From positions 4,218,501 to 4,282,500 of the forward strand of contig NC_134367.1 of the NCBI RefSeq assembly GCF_035582795.1: a DNA stretch of 64,000 nt. The letters run 5' to 3'. Numbering within the stretch: position 1 is the stretch's first letter; each line of letters begins with the position of its first letter. The notes under the pieces are model-generated. The model was not told where the DNA came from. It made no database searches and was given only the letters and a program-made list of their open reading frames with translations. The position numbers were made by a program, and so were the translations under genes. Of this stretch, positions 26,433 through 37,590 are shown one piece after another. Source of the DNA: Mycteria americana (taxonomy: Eukaryota > Chordata > Aves > Ciconiiformes > Ciconiidae).

Positions 26433-27345
26433 TGTCGTGGTTTAGCCCCAGCCGGCAGCCAAGCACCACGCAGCCGCTCGCTCACTCCCCCCCCCGGTGG
26501 GATGGGGGAGAGAATCGGAAGAGCAAAAGTAAGAAAACTTGAGGGTTGAGATAAAGACAGTTTAATAGGGAAAGCAAAAGCCGCGCACGCAAGCAAAGCA
26601 AAGGTGTACCTGCTGCAGCATGAACTTCATCCACAGCCACAGATGCTTCGAGGTATACCTGCTGCAGCATGGACTTTATCCACAGCCACAGATGCTTCGA
26701 GGTGTACCTGCTGCAGCATGGACTTCATCTACAGCCACAGATGCTTCGAGGCGCACCTTATCCAGCGTGGACTTATCCTTGGACCACAATCCCTTCAGAG
26801 CTATACCTGCTGTGGCACAGACATAACCATGGCCACAGACGTTTCAAGATATACGCTGCTCTGGCATGGGCTAATCCATGGGCACAGACGCTTCGGGGTG
26901 TCCTGCTCCCACGTGGATTCATCCACAAGTCACAGTCCCTTCAACTCGAGTTCACACCGGAGTTCCAGCCTGTCCAGTCCAGCAGCACAGAACCAGCAGC
27001 GATGCCCTGGCCATCTGCCAGCCCAGGCGCATGGCCATTGCTGTTATCAACATGTTCCCAGGCACAGCAGAGTAAGGTGATCAGCAGCACAGCAGCACGG
27101 CAAGCAGTGAAAGCAAAAAGCAGCCACTGACGAGCCCTAGACTCTAAGGTACAGTAAGGCAAGCAAGCCCATGGCAAGCACAGAAGCTTGCTGATTAATA
27201 GCTAAACAGCAATAACAGCTATAAATTCTATCAACTGGCACATTCCAATCAAATCTGTCATTATCTCAAACCCTTCGAGCCCCACGTTGGGCGCCAAAAA
27301 GGACTGTCGTGGTGCTTAGCTGCTGGCTGGGGCTAAACCACGACA
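26433..27345. mobile_element. LTR-type endogenous retroviral insertion (degenerate)
   Basis: A 913-bp insertion bounded by TGTCGTGG and CCACGACA and flanked by a 5-bp target duplication GTCTG (26428-26432 and 27346-27350). The outer 38 bases at each end form near-perfect inverted repeats. A tRNA-Lys-type primer-binding-site-like sequence lies on the minus strand at 27279-27296. The TG...CA ends, the short target duplication and the primer-binding-like site point to an endogenous retroviral origin; the left-end sequence is one I know from many bird genomes. No gag, pol or env reading frame is left. The interior carries a 49-bp tandem repeat. It is a relic with no coding capacity. Confidence 0.8.
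26602..26800. repeat. 49-bp tandem repeat inside the LTR-type element
   Basis: Three near-identical units start at 26602, 26651 and 26700 with AGGTGTACCTGCTGCAGC or close variants, followed by decayed units to about 26900. The period is not divisible by three, so the array is open in several frames, which explains the overlapping spurious frames here. Confidence 0.9.
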
Positions 27346-27350
27346 GTCTG

Positions 27351-27540
27351 TTACCTCTCATCCTTCCACTGTGCACCTCTAAGTGCGTCTCCATCTTCTC
27401 TATAGCTACCATTAGGGAGTTGTGAACAGCAATTAGATGACCTTCATCCATGTCTTCTCCAAGCTGAACAAAGATGGGTCCTTCAGCCTCTCCTCAAATG
27501 GCTGATCCCCCACTCCAAACTCTCCAGGTTTCCAAAAGAA
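27351..27540 (-). mobile_element. CR1 fragment, right of LTR insertion
   Basis: Continues the CR1 copy broken at 26432: CTCTCATCCTTCCACTG, CTTCTCCAAGCTGAACAA and TCAGCCTCTCCTCA are standard reverse-complement CR1 blocks. Confidence 0.75.
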
Positions 27541-27904
27541 AGAAATGTTATGTACATTCTACAGAACCTTGAGGTGTAGCCCACACATTGGGTCATGCCC
27601 CACTAGGCACTGGAGTACTTTCAGAGTACCTTTGGAATACCTTCAAAGCGAAAAAATCTGGTTCACTTTCCTCCTAAGGAATCTAGTTTGCACACATGAA
27701 AACCCCTCTGCAAAACGAACCAGCCTGAAGTCACAGGGGACCATGAGGGGGTTACCTCAAAACTGCACTAATGCAGTTGTAGACTTCACTGTGGATACCA
27801 CTCTAGAAATGTCAGTGTTCACCTGTGGACAAAAAGGCAAGGCAAATGTTAGGAACTTAGGGAGAAAAAGAAAACAAAAGAATAAATATGATTAGGCACT
27901 ATAC

Positions 27905-28180
27905 AAATCCAAGATGCATTTTGGACATTGCATGCAATTCTAGCCAGCCCATTCCCAAAAGGGTGTAATAGACCTGAAAAAATAAGATAAATGTACAACA
28001 GGAATGATCCACTGAAATAGATGGATCCATTTGAAGACTATTCTGACAGATGTGGTTGACAGAATCCCTCTTTTCATTGTGGGAAAACAGACAGACAAGG
28101 GGGAGTGTACGAAAAGACCACAGCATCAGTAGTGATGTAGAGAGGTGAAAATGGAATATTGATTTGCTACTTCCCATGAC
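27905..28180 (+). mobile_element. Old CR1/L3-like relic
   Basis: TTGGACATTGCATGCAATTC, then AGCCAGCCCATTCCCAAAAG and CCACTGAAATAGATGGATCC follow the order of an ancient CR1-type 3' region, but it is strongly diverged. Assignment is from remembered consensus order only. Confidence 0.45.
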
Positions 28181-30290
28181 AGAAAAAGCAGAGAGGATCA
28201 GCTGGCAGACTGAGAGCAGATAAGCAAAAAATGAATGCTCACCTAAGGCATAATATGTTTGTGGAATTACCAGCTGAAGGTCCGGTGGAGACCAGAAGTA
28301 TAAGAAGATCAGCTAGAGTCAAGGAAAAATGCTCAATCAGGAGCTCTGCAGCCTGAGGGTCCAGAGACAGCCTCTGGCACTGGATTTCCCTAAACTGATG
28401 GATTTTCCATCAGCTGGAAGGGTGTACAGGGCCATAACCACGATGTACTCACCCTATTTCTGTACATTTTATGCTCTTTACTTAGGCATCCTTAGTGGCC
28501 ACTGACCACTAAGCCAATGGACATTGGTTTTAGTTTCATATGTCCATTCCGTGTTCTTATATTCTGTACTTATGCACGAGAAAATAAACTAACTGGGAGT
28601 ACAGAGAAGCATGCAGATGTTTTGTATTGCAATGGATTACGTTGCCCCTAAGCAGGAACAGTTCAATGTAAGTCCCAAGATGTTTGACACATACCATGGT
28701 GGCTTAACGTATATTACACAAACTGGAGTGTCACAAGAGGTATTGCATGAAGAACCTGGGATTTTCCAGGAGAAAAGCTTCAATAGGTTCAGAGAGAAAC
28801 CCTGCTCTTGCACCAGGAAATGAAACGCAACTTGGTTCTGGTTGGATTAGAAGTCACCAAAAAAATGGGTAATTTTTTCATTGGCTTAATCTGGACTTTC
28901 TGAGAAGAGAAAGCAGCTGCCACTCCCCTTAGGAAACATGCTATAAGAGAGGCTCTCAGCCCCACAGCCAAAGCCCTCTGGAGGGAAGGGACCAAGAGCA
29001 GGTCTTCTTTGGCTTCCGGGCTCACCTGATACCTGGTAACTTCTCAGTTCTTTTCAGTCTTTCTTTCAATGTCCGCTCTTGGCTTTTCCTCAAAAAAAAG
29101 TCCCCCAAACAAAAACTCAAACCTCTGCATTATTAACCTAAATTTGTGGGTTACTAAAAAAGGTTAATCTAGGTTTTCCAGAAATTGCACAGGTTGAATA
29201 AGTAGTTCAAATATGTTCTAATACCTAGAATACTTTGATAAAAATACTCTGCTTGCTAACTCCTCAGAAAAAGTCTGGCTGAGTCAGGTTACTTTAGAGA
29301 GGTCTGTGGTCCAGAGAAATTGGCGATCTCTTCGATGGAAACCAGTATATATTTTTGGTCTATGTCTTTATGTTAAGAACTTTATTTCATTTTCGGAATT
29401 GTTAACTTTGCCTACTTGTTTCCCCTGATATGTTCAAATATCTAGAAATTTGTGTAAACTTCCAATACTAATTTCAAAGCTGTTTTGAGCCACCCTCTAC
29501 CATGCCGTTTGCAGAAAGACGACATTTCAGCACAACTTTATTTCCCTTCCTTGCTTAAGAGAACATAATTTGTGACAGATCAGAAGATTCTCTAATGCCA
29601 AGATATATGATATCCACCACCTCTTCTTTACCCATAAGCCTCCTTCTAGGCTATCTTATCTGATTTTGCCGATATTCGTTCAGTTATTAGTTCAGTTATT
29701 AACTCTCTCAATGAAGGCATCACATGTTTGCTTTTCAGATTTCATTTGTCAAATGGAAACTGATTTGGTTGTACGTTTCCATTCTAGAACTGCTGCCTGT
29801 AGACTCACACTGAAGATTTTGAGCAAGTTGATTTTATCTGTTATTTCTTCATAAAATTTAACATTACAAAATGAACGTTTTTTTCTGAAGTTTGTAAGTT
29901 TGACTGTATGATCACCTCATTTTGCTTAGAGTTGTTCATTTATTAGATAAAGCATTTAACTCAAAATAAAGTCATGACTGCATTTTGGCTATTTGCAAAA
30001 TGTGAAAGAAATCTGGGCAATCAAACTATTAAAATAACTTAATGGTCACATATCCTGAAAGCATCTTGCCCTGTATATATATTTACTTTTCCCAGGAATG
30101 CTCACACAGCAGTCACGATGTCATATGGGTCTTACTGGTTATTTTTGAAAGTTTGAAGAAAAAGGTACTAGAAATGCCATTTTGATTAATACAGTATTTG
30201 TACAGTTCAGAAGGCTGTCGATCCCAGGGACTCTCTGTCATACATCTTTCTTGGTCCTTTTCCCTACAGTGACACGGCAAATCCGCAGTC

Positions 30291-31852
30291 ATGAAGATCC
30301 TTTACCTGCTCTTTTCTCTCCTCTTCTTGGCACTCCAGGTTTCTCCAGGTAAGATGGAAAAGAGATGCTAGAAGGGGATTTTTGTTCACCTGAAGTAAAC
30401 TTCCCAGCACATTTTAACTGCTACGGGTTAAAATTGCTAGAAACCGAGCAGGAGTCAGTCAAATAGCTCAGTGCCTGTGGTCCCTATGAAAATTTTTTCA
30501 AAGGTGGAGAAATTATGACTTCTGAAGAAGTTCACTGCTGGTATCTTCCTAAAAAGATCATGCTAAACGCTCTGGTGTTAGACACCTGCGATGGTGCCTG
30601 TGGTGGCCATGATCTTTGGATAACGGCACACTCAGCAGTGCATATGCAGATGAAGATGAAAGCTGGCCAACTCTTTTTGGAGAGGAGCCAATATTAAAAC
30701 CTCTGGACCCGTGACTCTTTTCCATAAGGGAAAGGACAATGAGTCAGGAGGTCTGTATCAGTCTCCACCTGGACTTTAAGGCCATCCATTTAGATGCACT
30801 GTGAGCTAAGGATCCCACCTCTGCAAGGTGTAGACCTGCTTTGTAATCTCACCTCTTACGTGGCCTTTCAACACTGCCAAATCTGGGCAACAGTCCTTAA
30901 GGTAAGTTTGTGCTAAGGGCAGCTCAATGAAAGGGAAACCCAGCCGTCATTACGACCGCATTGCCCTGCCCTGCAGAATGAGAGGGAAGGAACTTTTCTG
31001 GTTTTGTTGCAGGTTTGTCTTCACCACGGCGGGACATGTTTTTCTGTAGAAAAGGGAGCTGTTACTTTGGAAGATGTCCCATCCATATGATTAAAGTTGG
31101 AAGTTGCTTTGGGTTCCGCTCCTGCTGCAAATTGTGAGTTTGACATTCACCAAGGCTTATCTGCAGTATGAGCAGACAAATCTATTTTGCCTGTGTCCTT
31201 AACCCCAAGGTGCTATTGAATGTTCAGATTGGATATAAGGAAAAAAACCTCTTACGCCATGAGGACAGTCAAGCGTTGAAGTAGGTTGAGCTCCACAGTG
31301 CTCTTTCTCCTGCGATGTGCCCCAGCAAGAAGGATCAAGTACAGTCAGAGATGTCAACCTTGTGCTGTCCCAGCTCTAACCCCTTTACAGCTCCTACGCC
31401 AGAGCAAAATATCAGCATTTGGTATTTGCGGAACTGGGCTGCCATGCTGTTTGGGGAGCAGAGGGGATTTCAGTTACGCTGCAGGGTGAACACAAAGCTT
31501 TGAGTGTCATCAAATGTGTGCAAAAAGTGCAACAGTGTTGTAAAAAGAAATTATCCTATGAAAGGCAGCCTTCTGTTTTCACTCAGAAATGAATGCATTC
31601 ACCCCAATATCAAGGGATATCAATTTAATTCCCTGCTTTTCCTGGAGCAATAGGAAAACACTCTTCCTGCTCACAGGTATGAGTGCACAGGGCTCTCCCA
31701 GCACAACTTCATATGACATTAGGTATTTTGGAAAGTGTTCATATCCAAGAGGAAAACATGCATAGGCTGAGAGTAAGTAGGGAGGGAATACAAGCAGAGA
31801 GAGAATCTGATGCTTTTTTTTTTTTCCTTTGTGCAGGCCATGGAATGTATAA
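30291..31852 (+). CDS. AvBD2: Avian beta-defensin 2 precursor
   Basis: Secreted beta-defensin of the leukocyte type. Exons are 30291-30348 (signal, MKILYLLFSLLFLALQVSPG), 31013-31133 (core) and 31837-31852 (PWNV and stop TAA). The signal exon is preceded by a CCCTACAG acceptor, so a separate 5' UTR exon lies upstream. The product is 64 residues, as in chicken. The first cysteine spacing is short (C-x4-C-x4-C-x9-C-x5-CC), a hallmark of AvBD2, and motifs IKVGSCFGFRSCCK and PWN are diagnostic. The residue after CCK is Leu here, because the exon junction codon is TT|G where chicken has Trp. Read-through of the core donor would end in TTG TGA. Confidence 0.97.
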
Positions 31853-32043
31853 AAAACTTCATGGACTGTTCATTCAAGAGTGATGAAAATATCTTCTAAA
31901 CATAGGAATTTGCTTGGAATCCCCTTACTGCTAAAACCACCGGATCCTGCTACAAAGTTTCATGCACCTTTCATTTTTAATGCAAAAAGCTTTATGATGT
32001 AGAGTAAATCCAAATGTATTCTGCCTTGCTTTCCCTCCTTTTA

Positions 32044-32049
32044 AATAAA
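32044..32049 (+). terminator. AvBD2: Poly(A) signal of AvBD2
   Basis: AATAAA lies about 190 bases after the AvBD2 stop codon. Confidence 0.8.
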
Positions 32050-32892
32050 TTGTTGTTGCTTAGCATTCACATCACTGAAACATGGGCGTCTGTTGCATGG
32101 GCGATGATCCTACCTGGGTTTTGACACACAAAACCCAAAGGGCAACAATTTACAGTGCCAGCTGCTCCTTATTTTGAGCTTTTCTGAGACATACGGCTGT
32201 CCAGGGCTAGACAGACATGGACTGAAGACCCTACCCTCCAGTACCAAGAGATAGGCTAGCTGGAAGAACTCAGCTTCCCCTTGTGGGAATGTGTTCAGAT
32301 GCCAAAATCCTTTTTTCTGTACTATGCAGAAATCTTTTCTTGGGGAAGGAGAAATAGAAAGAGCTAAAAACCCAGACACCCACCACCCATGAAAGTGTCA
32401 GCATGTGAGATCCAATGTTCTGGCTTCTGGAAGATGCCTGTGAGCATCCCAGGAAAGATGTAGCCCTATTTTCTTTTTTTTAAATAGTGCAGCAATTCAT
32501 GCCAGTTCTTTTCTCTCCAGAAGTTGTTTGTCCTGTAATTTCACAGCAATGGATGTAAGTTTTGCTTTTTTTCCCCACCTGTCCCTCTGAGAGGATGCGT
32601 AAAAGATAATACATGGAGAACAGTTTATACTGGTATCTCTTCATTAGCTCCTCTCCCGCTCCCTCCACCATATGGCACGCTCCCTTCCCTTCTCCATTGG
32701 GATACCCACATTTCTGAAATGTTGTTCAGGAGGGGATTTTGTTTGCCTGCCAAAATTGCAGCATTTACATGTCCTAAGACGCTTTCTTTGTGCTTCTTAG
32801 AGGGAACAATCTTATCCTCAGGTGTCCCATCTGTTGTGGTAGCCCTACTCAGCAAGTAATAGCCCTAATTGCCGAGTAGGGCTTAATAGCCC

Positions 32893-33407
32893 TCTCGTGA
32901 GGCCACAGCAGGAGTACTGTGTCCAGTTCTGGGCTCCCCAGTGCAAGGGAGACATGGACATACTGGAGAGAGTCCAACAAAGGGTCTCCAAAATGATGAA
33001 GGGACTGGAGCATCTCTCCTATGGCGAAAGGCTGAGGGAGCTGGGACTGTTCAGCCTGGAGAAGAGAAGGCTCAGGGGGGATCTTACTAATGCGTATAAA
33101 TACCTGAAGGGAGGGTGCCAAGAGGATGGAGCCAGGCTATTTTCAGTGGTGCCCAGTGCCAGGACCAGAGGCCATGGGCACACAATGAAACACAGGAGGT
33201 TCCCTCTGAACATCAGGAAACACTTTTGTACTGTGAGGGCGAGCAAGCACCGGCACAGGTTGCCCAGGGAAATTGTGGAGTCTCCATCCTTGGAGATATT
33301 TAAAGGCCATCTGGACGCAGTCCTCAGCAACCAGCTCTGGGTGGCCCACTTGAGCAGGGGGGTTGGACCAGATGACCTCCAGCCTCAACCAGTCTGTGAT
33401 TCTGTGA
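32893..33407 (+). mobile_element. CR1 3' end, inserted beside defensin copy A
   Basis: GAGTACTGTGTCCAGTTCTG, GGCTGAGGGAGCTGGGACTG and the TTCAGCCTGGAGAAGAGAAG block are standard CR1 sequence, and the 3' end reads GTGATTCTGTGA. It is 5'-truncated. Its 3' end stops about 12 bases from the poly(A) hexamer of copy A (33419-33424), on the side where cleavage would occur. The 250-codon open frame at 32897-33649 is a product of this element. Confidence 0.93.
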
Positions 33408-33418
33408 AACTACATGTC

Positions 33419-33424
33419 TTTATT
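33419..33424 (-). terminator. Poly(A) signal of copy A
   Basis: AATAAA on the minus strand, positioned as in copies B, C and D. The sequence just downstream, conserved in the other copies, has been replaced by CR1 DNA. Confidence 0.7.
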
Positions 33425-33630
33425 GAAGCCGCGAAAAGCAGCCGCTGCCCAAATGACACCAGGCCCGTGATGGGATGTCTCCAGCCCATGAGCACCCAGC
33501 AGGAGCAGCGCTTCCACTCCTGCTGTCACACCACCTGGGGACGGCAGAGGCAGGGAGGGGAGAGGACATGGAGGTGGTTCCAGGAGACAGAAGCAAAGGG
33601 GATGTCCTGCTTGGAAATTCCAGGGATTCA

Positions 33631-35119
33631 TCACCATTTCCTGCATTAAAAAAAACACAATATGTGGTCACTGATATTTATTTCTGATGTTCCTTCTTTG
33701 TCTTCCTCCAGTGTCTCTGCCACTTCTCCTACTATAAGGACCTGTAGGGACTTACCAGACAACCCTTCCTCAGATAAACTCCAGTCCTTATTGCAGATGA
33801 CTTGGACCTGTGCTTTCCTTAGTGGTTGCAGCCTTGAGCCCAAGGCTCTTCAGAAACCTCAAGGAGATGGTCCTGTGCCCCACACTACACAAACATCAAA
33901 CTTCTCTTTCCAACCGCATGGGAAGGTCTTCATGAAAGCCCCCAGTCTGGTCTCATGGGGCTGAGGGGGACTGGGAAGATGCTGCCTGAATGTGGGCTTC
34001 TTCAACCCCACACAGGGCAGGTTCAAGCAGCTTTACCAAGGGACTTTAATTCTCCTTCCCTAGCCTCTGCCTCTCAACGTGAATGCAGGAGGGTTTTATC
34101 CAGCAGCGTGGATGTAGAGAGAACAGCAGATCTATTTTGGCCAAGAAAGCAGAGGGCCAATTCCTGACTGTTTGGCTTCATAACTTACCTTTTGCAACAA
34201 ACCATAAACGTTGAACACCTTCCAAAGATGTGATCAGGGTGATAGCATGTCAAAAAACTACAGAATCCCCCTTCTTGCTTGCATTGACCTTCATTTCCAG
34301 AGATGCACCTGTGCAGAGAAACAATCGAAAGGCAAAGATAATTTGGGAGAATATTCTGTAATTCCAGAAGGGCTGGCACTCCACTAGGATTTCAACCCAC
34401 TTTGTGGGCCAAGTATTACAAGGACCATAATGGCACCTTCAATAGCAAGTTAACAGCGTAGAAGGACTACCTGCTGAGGCACAGGTATCCCTGGCCGTTT
34501 GTGGTACAAAGGGATATTTTCCATCCTCCCACTGTCCCTGCAGAAGGAGCAGCTCTTCCATAAAGCCTTGGCTAGCTCATACAGCCTGGGGTAGAGGGCT
34601 TTGATATCTCAGAATCACACACATCTGGGGGTCCTCAAAAAGTGCTAAGTATCTCTGATTGGACAACAGACTTCCCCATGCATTTTTTGGGTGAGCAGGG
34701 TAGGCTGCCTAGGCTGAGACTTCAGTGATTGCAATGGGAGCTCATCTGGAGACACCTCCCCAGAGCAGCAGTTAATGTCCAGGGTGGAGCCCAGAGCTCA
34801 GTCCCTCCCTAACCCACAGAAGAGGCCAAGCTCTTATTCCTGGATGGCCCTCTCCACGCCAGCCCCTCTACTCTCAGAGGACGGTGCATTGTGAGAGCAT
34901 CCTTTGGTATATCCTATTGCATGACTTTTCGTGCTGGAGCAAAGCCACAAAACCATTCCCTCCTCTGAGCACCTCTAAAAAAATATGGTCACTTCCTGGG
35001 ACATGGAAGACCTCATTGATGTGGGTTCACACCTCCCTCATCTCCTCTCTTCCCCTCTCACCTGCAGCACCCTGGACCAACAGGAGGAAGAAGGGGAAGA
35101 GCAGGTACAGGATCTTCAT
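33631..35119 (-). pseudogene. AvBD1/3-like copy A, frame lost at exon junction
   Basis: Exons read as signal 35062-35119 (MKILYLLFPFFLLLVQGAAG), core 34189-34308 by the conserved acceptor, and tail 33631-33640 (KW and stop). All six cysteines are kept (x6, x4, x9, x5, CC; QCKQEGGFCSFLTC). The distance from acceptor to first cysteine is 25 nt, against 32 in copies B and C. The 7-nt loss shifts the frame and leads to an early stop. An AG at 34289-34290 would restore the frame (core 34189-34288, 55-residue product), but its upstream tract is poor in pyrimidines. The 5' UTR exon ends at 36205 with a GC donor (CAG|GCAAGT), and CR1 lies against the poly(A) site. It may be a young pseudogene or a gene with a rescue acceptor; I favour the former. 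Confidence 0.6.
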
Positions 35120-36317
35120 GACTGACACCTGGCCCACGTCTTCACAGGGCTGCAGAGGGGAGACACCAAGGCAACAAGGGCATGGAGGACCCCAGGCGGT
35201 GTAGAAGCCTGGGCACTGTGGTATAACAAACTGCAGATGTGTTATCCTGAATAAAAGAAGATGGTGCTGTCTGCCCAAGAAGACCAATGGCTACCTATGC
35301 AACTTCATGAATAGCCTGCGAATAGTTCAGCAAGGTCCAGGCAAGGCAGTACCTAAACACATCTTTTTCAGTTATCTTCCTTATGCTTTCTCCCAAGTAC
35401 AGACTGTAGATCTCCTGTCTGGTGATTCATGCTGTTCTAAGTAAAAAAGCAGCTGGTGCTATTGGGAGAATGCAGTCAGAAAACTTACCTTTGGAAGTAC
35501 CTTGGGCCTTTATGCGTGGCACACTTGTCTCTAAAACAGACCTAAGTGTGTTTCTAGGGAGACAGAACCAAAGGCATAGATTAGGTATGCTTTCAAGTAT
35601 GCTCATCAGACAAGGGTTATGCCTAGTGCCTGTGCTCTCTTGCTTCTGCATCCCCTTACCCAAGTCCAAAGTAGAGAAGGTTTGCACGCTGAGGAGATGC
35701 TTGTGCCCATGCTGAGTGCAGAAGCAATAGTAAAGCTACGGTCATGAAAGGATTCTGTGCAGCAGCTCCCCAGTTAGGAGAAAAAGGGGAGAGGAGTGTC
35801 TCAGTGGCCAAAGAGATCAGGAAAACAGGACCTTTCAAGATAGCTGAAGGCTGAAAGAATTGAAATTCTCTGTACTGCTCCATGTAAAGTGGCTCCTCCC
35901 TTTAAGTTACGGAGTTCCCATTTCCCCAGAATACAAGATCCTGGTGTCCCTCTTCAAACACCACAGAAACTTCCCAATCTCTCCTGCACTGGGGACACCC
36001 TGGATCCAGCTTCAGCACATGCCAAGCTCAGATGGGAAGGAATTCATATTTTCAGTTTAATTTTTTCCCTAGAAAGCTCAGATGATGTCATTATATGAAC
36101 AGATGTATCTAACAGTTTCTCATTTAGACGGTTCCGCTATGATGGGACTTGAACAGAGAGACTGAATGGGTGGCCAACCTGAAAGACACCCCATAGTTAC
36201 TTGCCTGACAAGGGAGGGAAGGTCTTGGTCTTCAGGCAGCAACAAATGCGCCAGGAATCACTCACGTCAAGATGCCCTTGAGGTCAGGGAATACCACTTT
36301 GCCAAAAACACCCTGCT

Positions 36318-36540
36318 TTTATACCACTGCTGGTGGGTGACACATGCCGATTCCCATGGCCACGTCTCCCCTGGCCAATCAGAAAGTGACCCATCTGCGT
36401 GGGGACGGTGGGATTGCACCTCGTCCCTCCCTGCTGCGGTGGGAGAGGCCACGGTGCCTCCTGGGGGCTGTTGCAATCTTCACCGTTGTCCCCATGCAAC
36501 ACGTCTCGTGACACCGCGCTGCACAGCGGGCACACGGGCT
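36318..36540 (-). promoter_or_regulatory. Promoter module of copy A
   Basis: TATAAA on the minus strand at 36318-36323, an inverted CCAAT (36375-36381) about 55 bases upstream, and a conserved block to about 36540. The block includes ATTGCAAC (36470-36477 on the minus strand), which resembles a C/EBP site. The downstream 5' UTR exon ends at 36205. The module recurs upstream of copies B, C and D. The factor assignment is inference. Confidence 0.65.
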
Positions 36541-37590
36541 GCGGTGGCTTGGCATGAACTGCCTGGTCTTTGCATGGTACAGACAGCAGCAACCAGTCTC
36601 AAAAGAGCAGATAAGGTTTCCCTCCTTGTCTCCTCCAATCTGACAAAATAATCAGCTAGCATGGGATGTGCAAGAACATGAGGAGCATTATAAACCTTCT
36701 TACCTTTCAAAGGTAGCTGATGTGGACACAACTCTTGGGGTTGTACAGATCCCCACTCACTCCTAGAACCCTCCCACAGGAATTTATGTCACAGGAGACC
36801 GGGCTACTCTGAACCCAGCATGGACCTTCAGCTTCAGGACCAGAGCAGAGATGCCCTGGGAGCAAATGCAGGCGTCAGCCCCGTGGCTCTGGGAAAAGCC
36901 ACACACCCAGTGGGGAAGCAGAAGGTGGAGAAGTCAGGGATGGAGTGCTGAGGGAGATCTGCCTCCTTGGAATGGAAAGGATTCAGTAAAACAGCCAGGG
37001 TCACTAGCTCCTGACGTACTCAACGCGTGCATGGACACACACGTATATTTGACTATACAGGGCAGAGGTCTGCACTTGCAGAAAGGCTGAGGTCAGTGGC
37101 TGCTGACGGAGAACAGCGCTGCAATCCCAGTTTGTCTGAGGCAGGCAGAGAGGAGAAGACACCCTGCTTTCCCCCTGCTGGACTACACTTCTGGACATTT
37201 CCAGGTTGTGGTCCATGGAACCCATTGGAGAGGTCACCTTGAGAAGGAGCTGGACAGCCAACGTGGGAGACCTACTTGCCTCCAAAGGCTGTAAAGGTCT
37301 CCTTGGGGGATGTCTGTGGGATCAGGCTCCTCCAGGAGGGATGTGGCAGAGACAAAGGCTGTGGGGTTGGAGAGGGGTTGGTGCTGTGGGGCTAGCAGCA
37401 GGGAAGGAGCTGAGCAGGGGCTGCTCTGTAATGCTCAGCCCCACTGCCGATGAGGGAGATGGAGGTCCCATGCCACTGTGTAGTGGGGCCTCTGGGATGG
37501 GTTGGGTGGGCAGCGCTGGCCATGCCTGCCCAAGGGACACACCTCCCAGCACAGCCCTGTGCATGACACCATGGCTGCCGGGGACAAGGG

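Larger units (their letters stand above)
22450..30230. other. Long gene-poor interval between AvBD7 and AvBD2
   Basis: No defensin exon was found, so no AvBD6 or second AvBD7 is visible. The interval contains two unidentified minus-strand open frames (22570-22800 and 24748-24984), a T-run at 24480-24499, an old CR1 interrupted by an LTR-type element (26190-27540) and a further CR1-like relic (27905-28180). A TATA-like ATAAGAG near 28945 could belong to an AvBD2 5' UTR exon, but this is speculative. Confidence 0.55.

Noticed and set aside
32897-33649. 250-codon plus-strand open frame
   Set aside because: It is CR1 sequence continuing into the antisense of copy A's 3' UTR.
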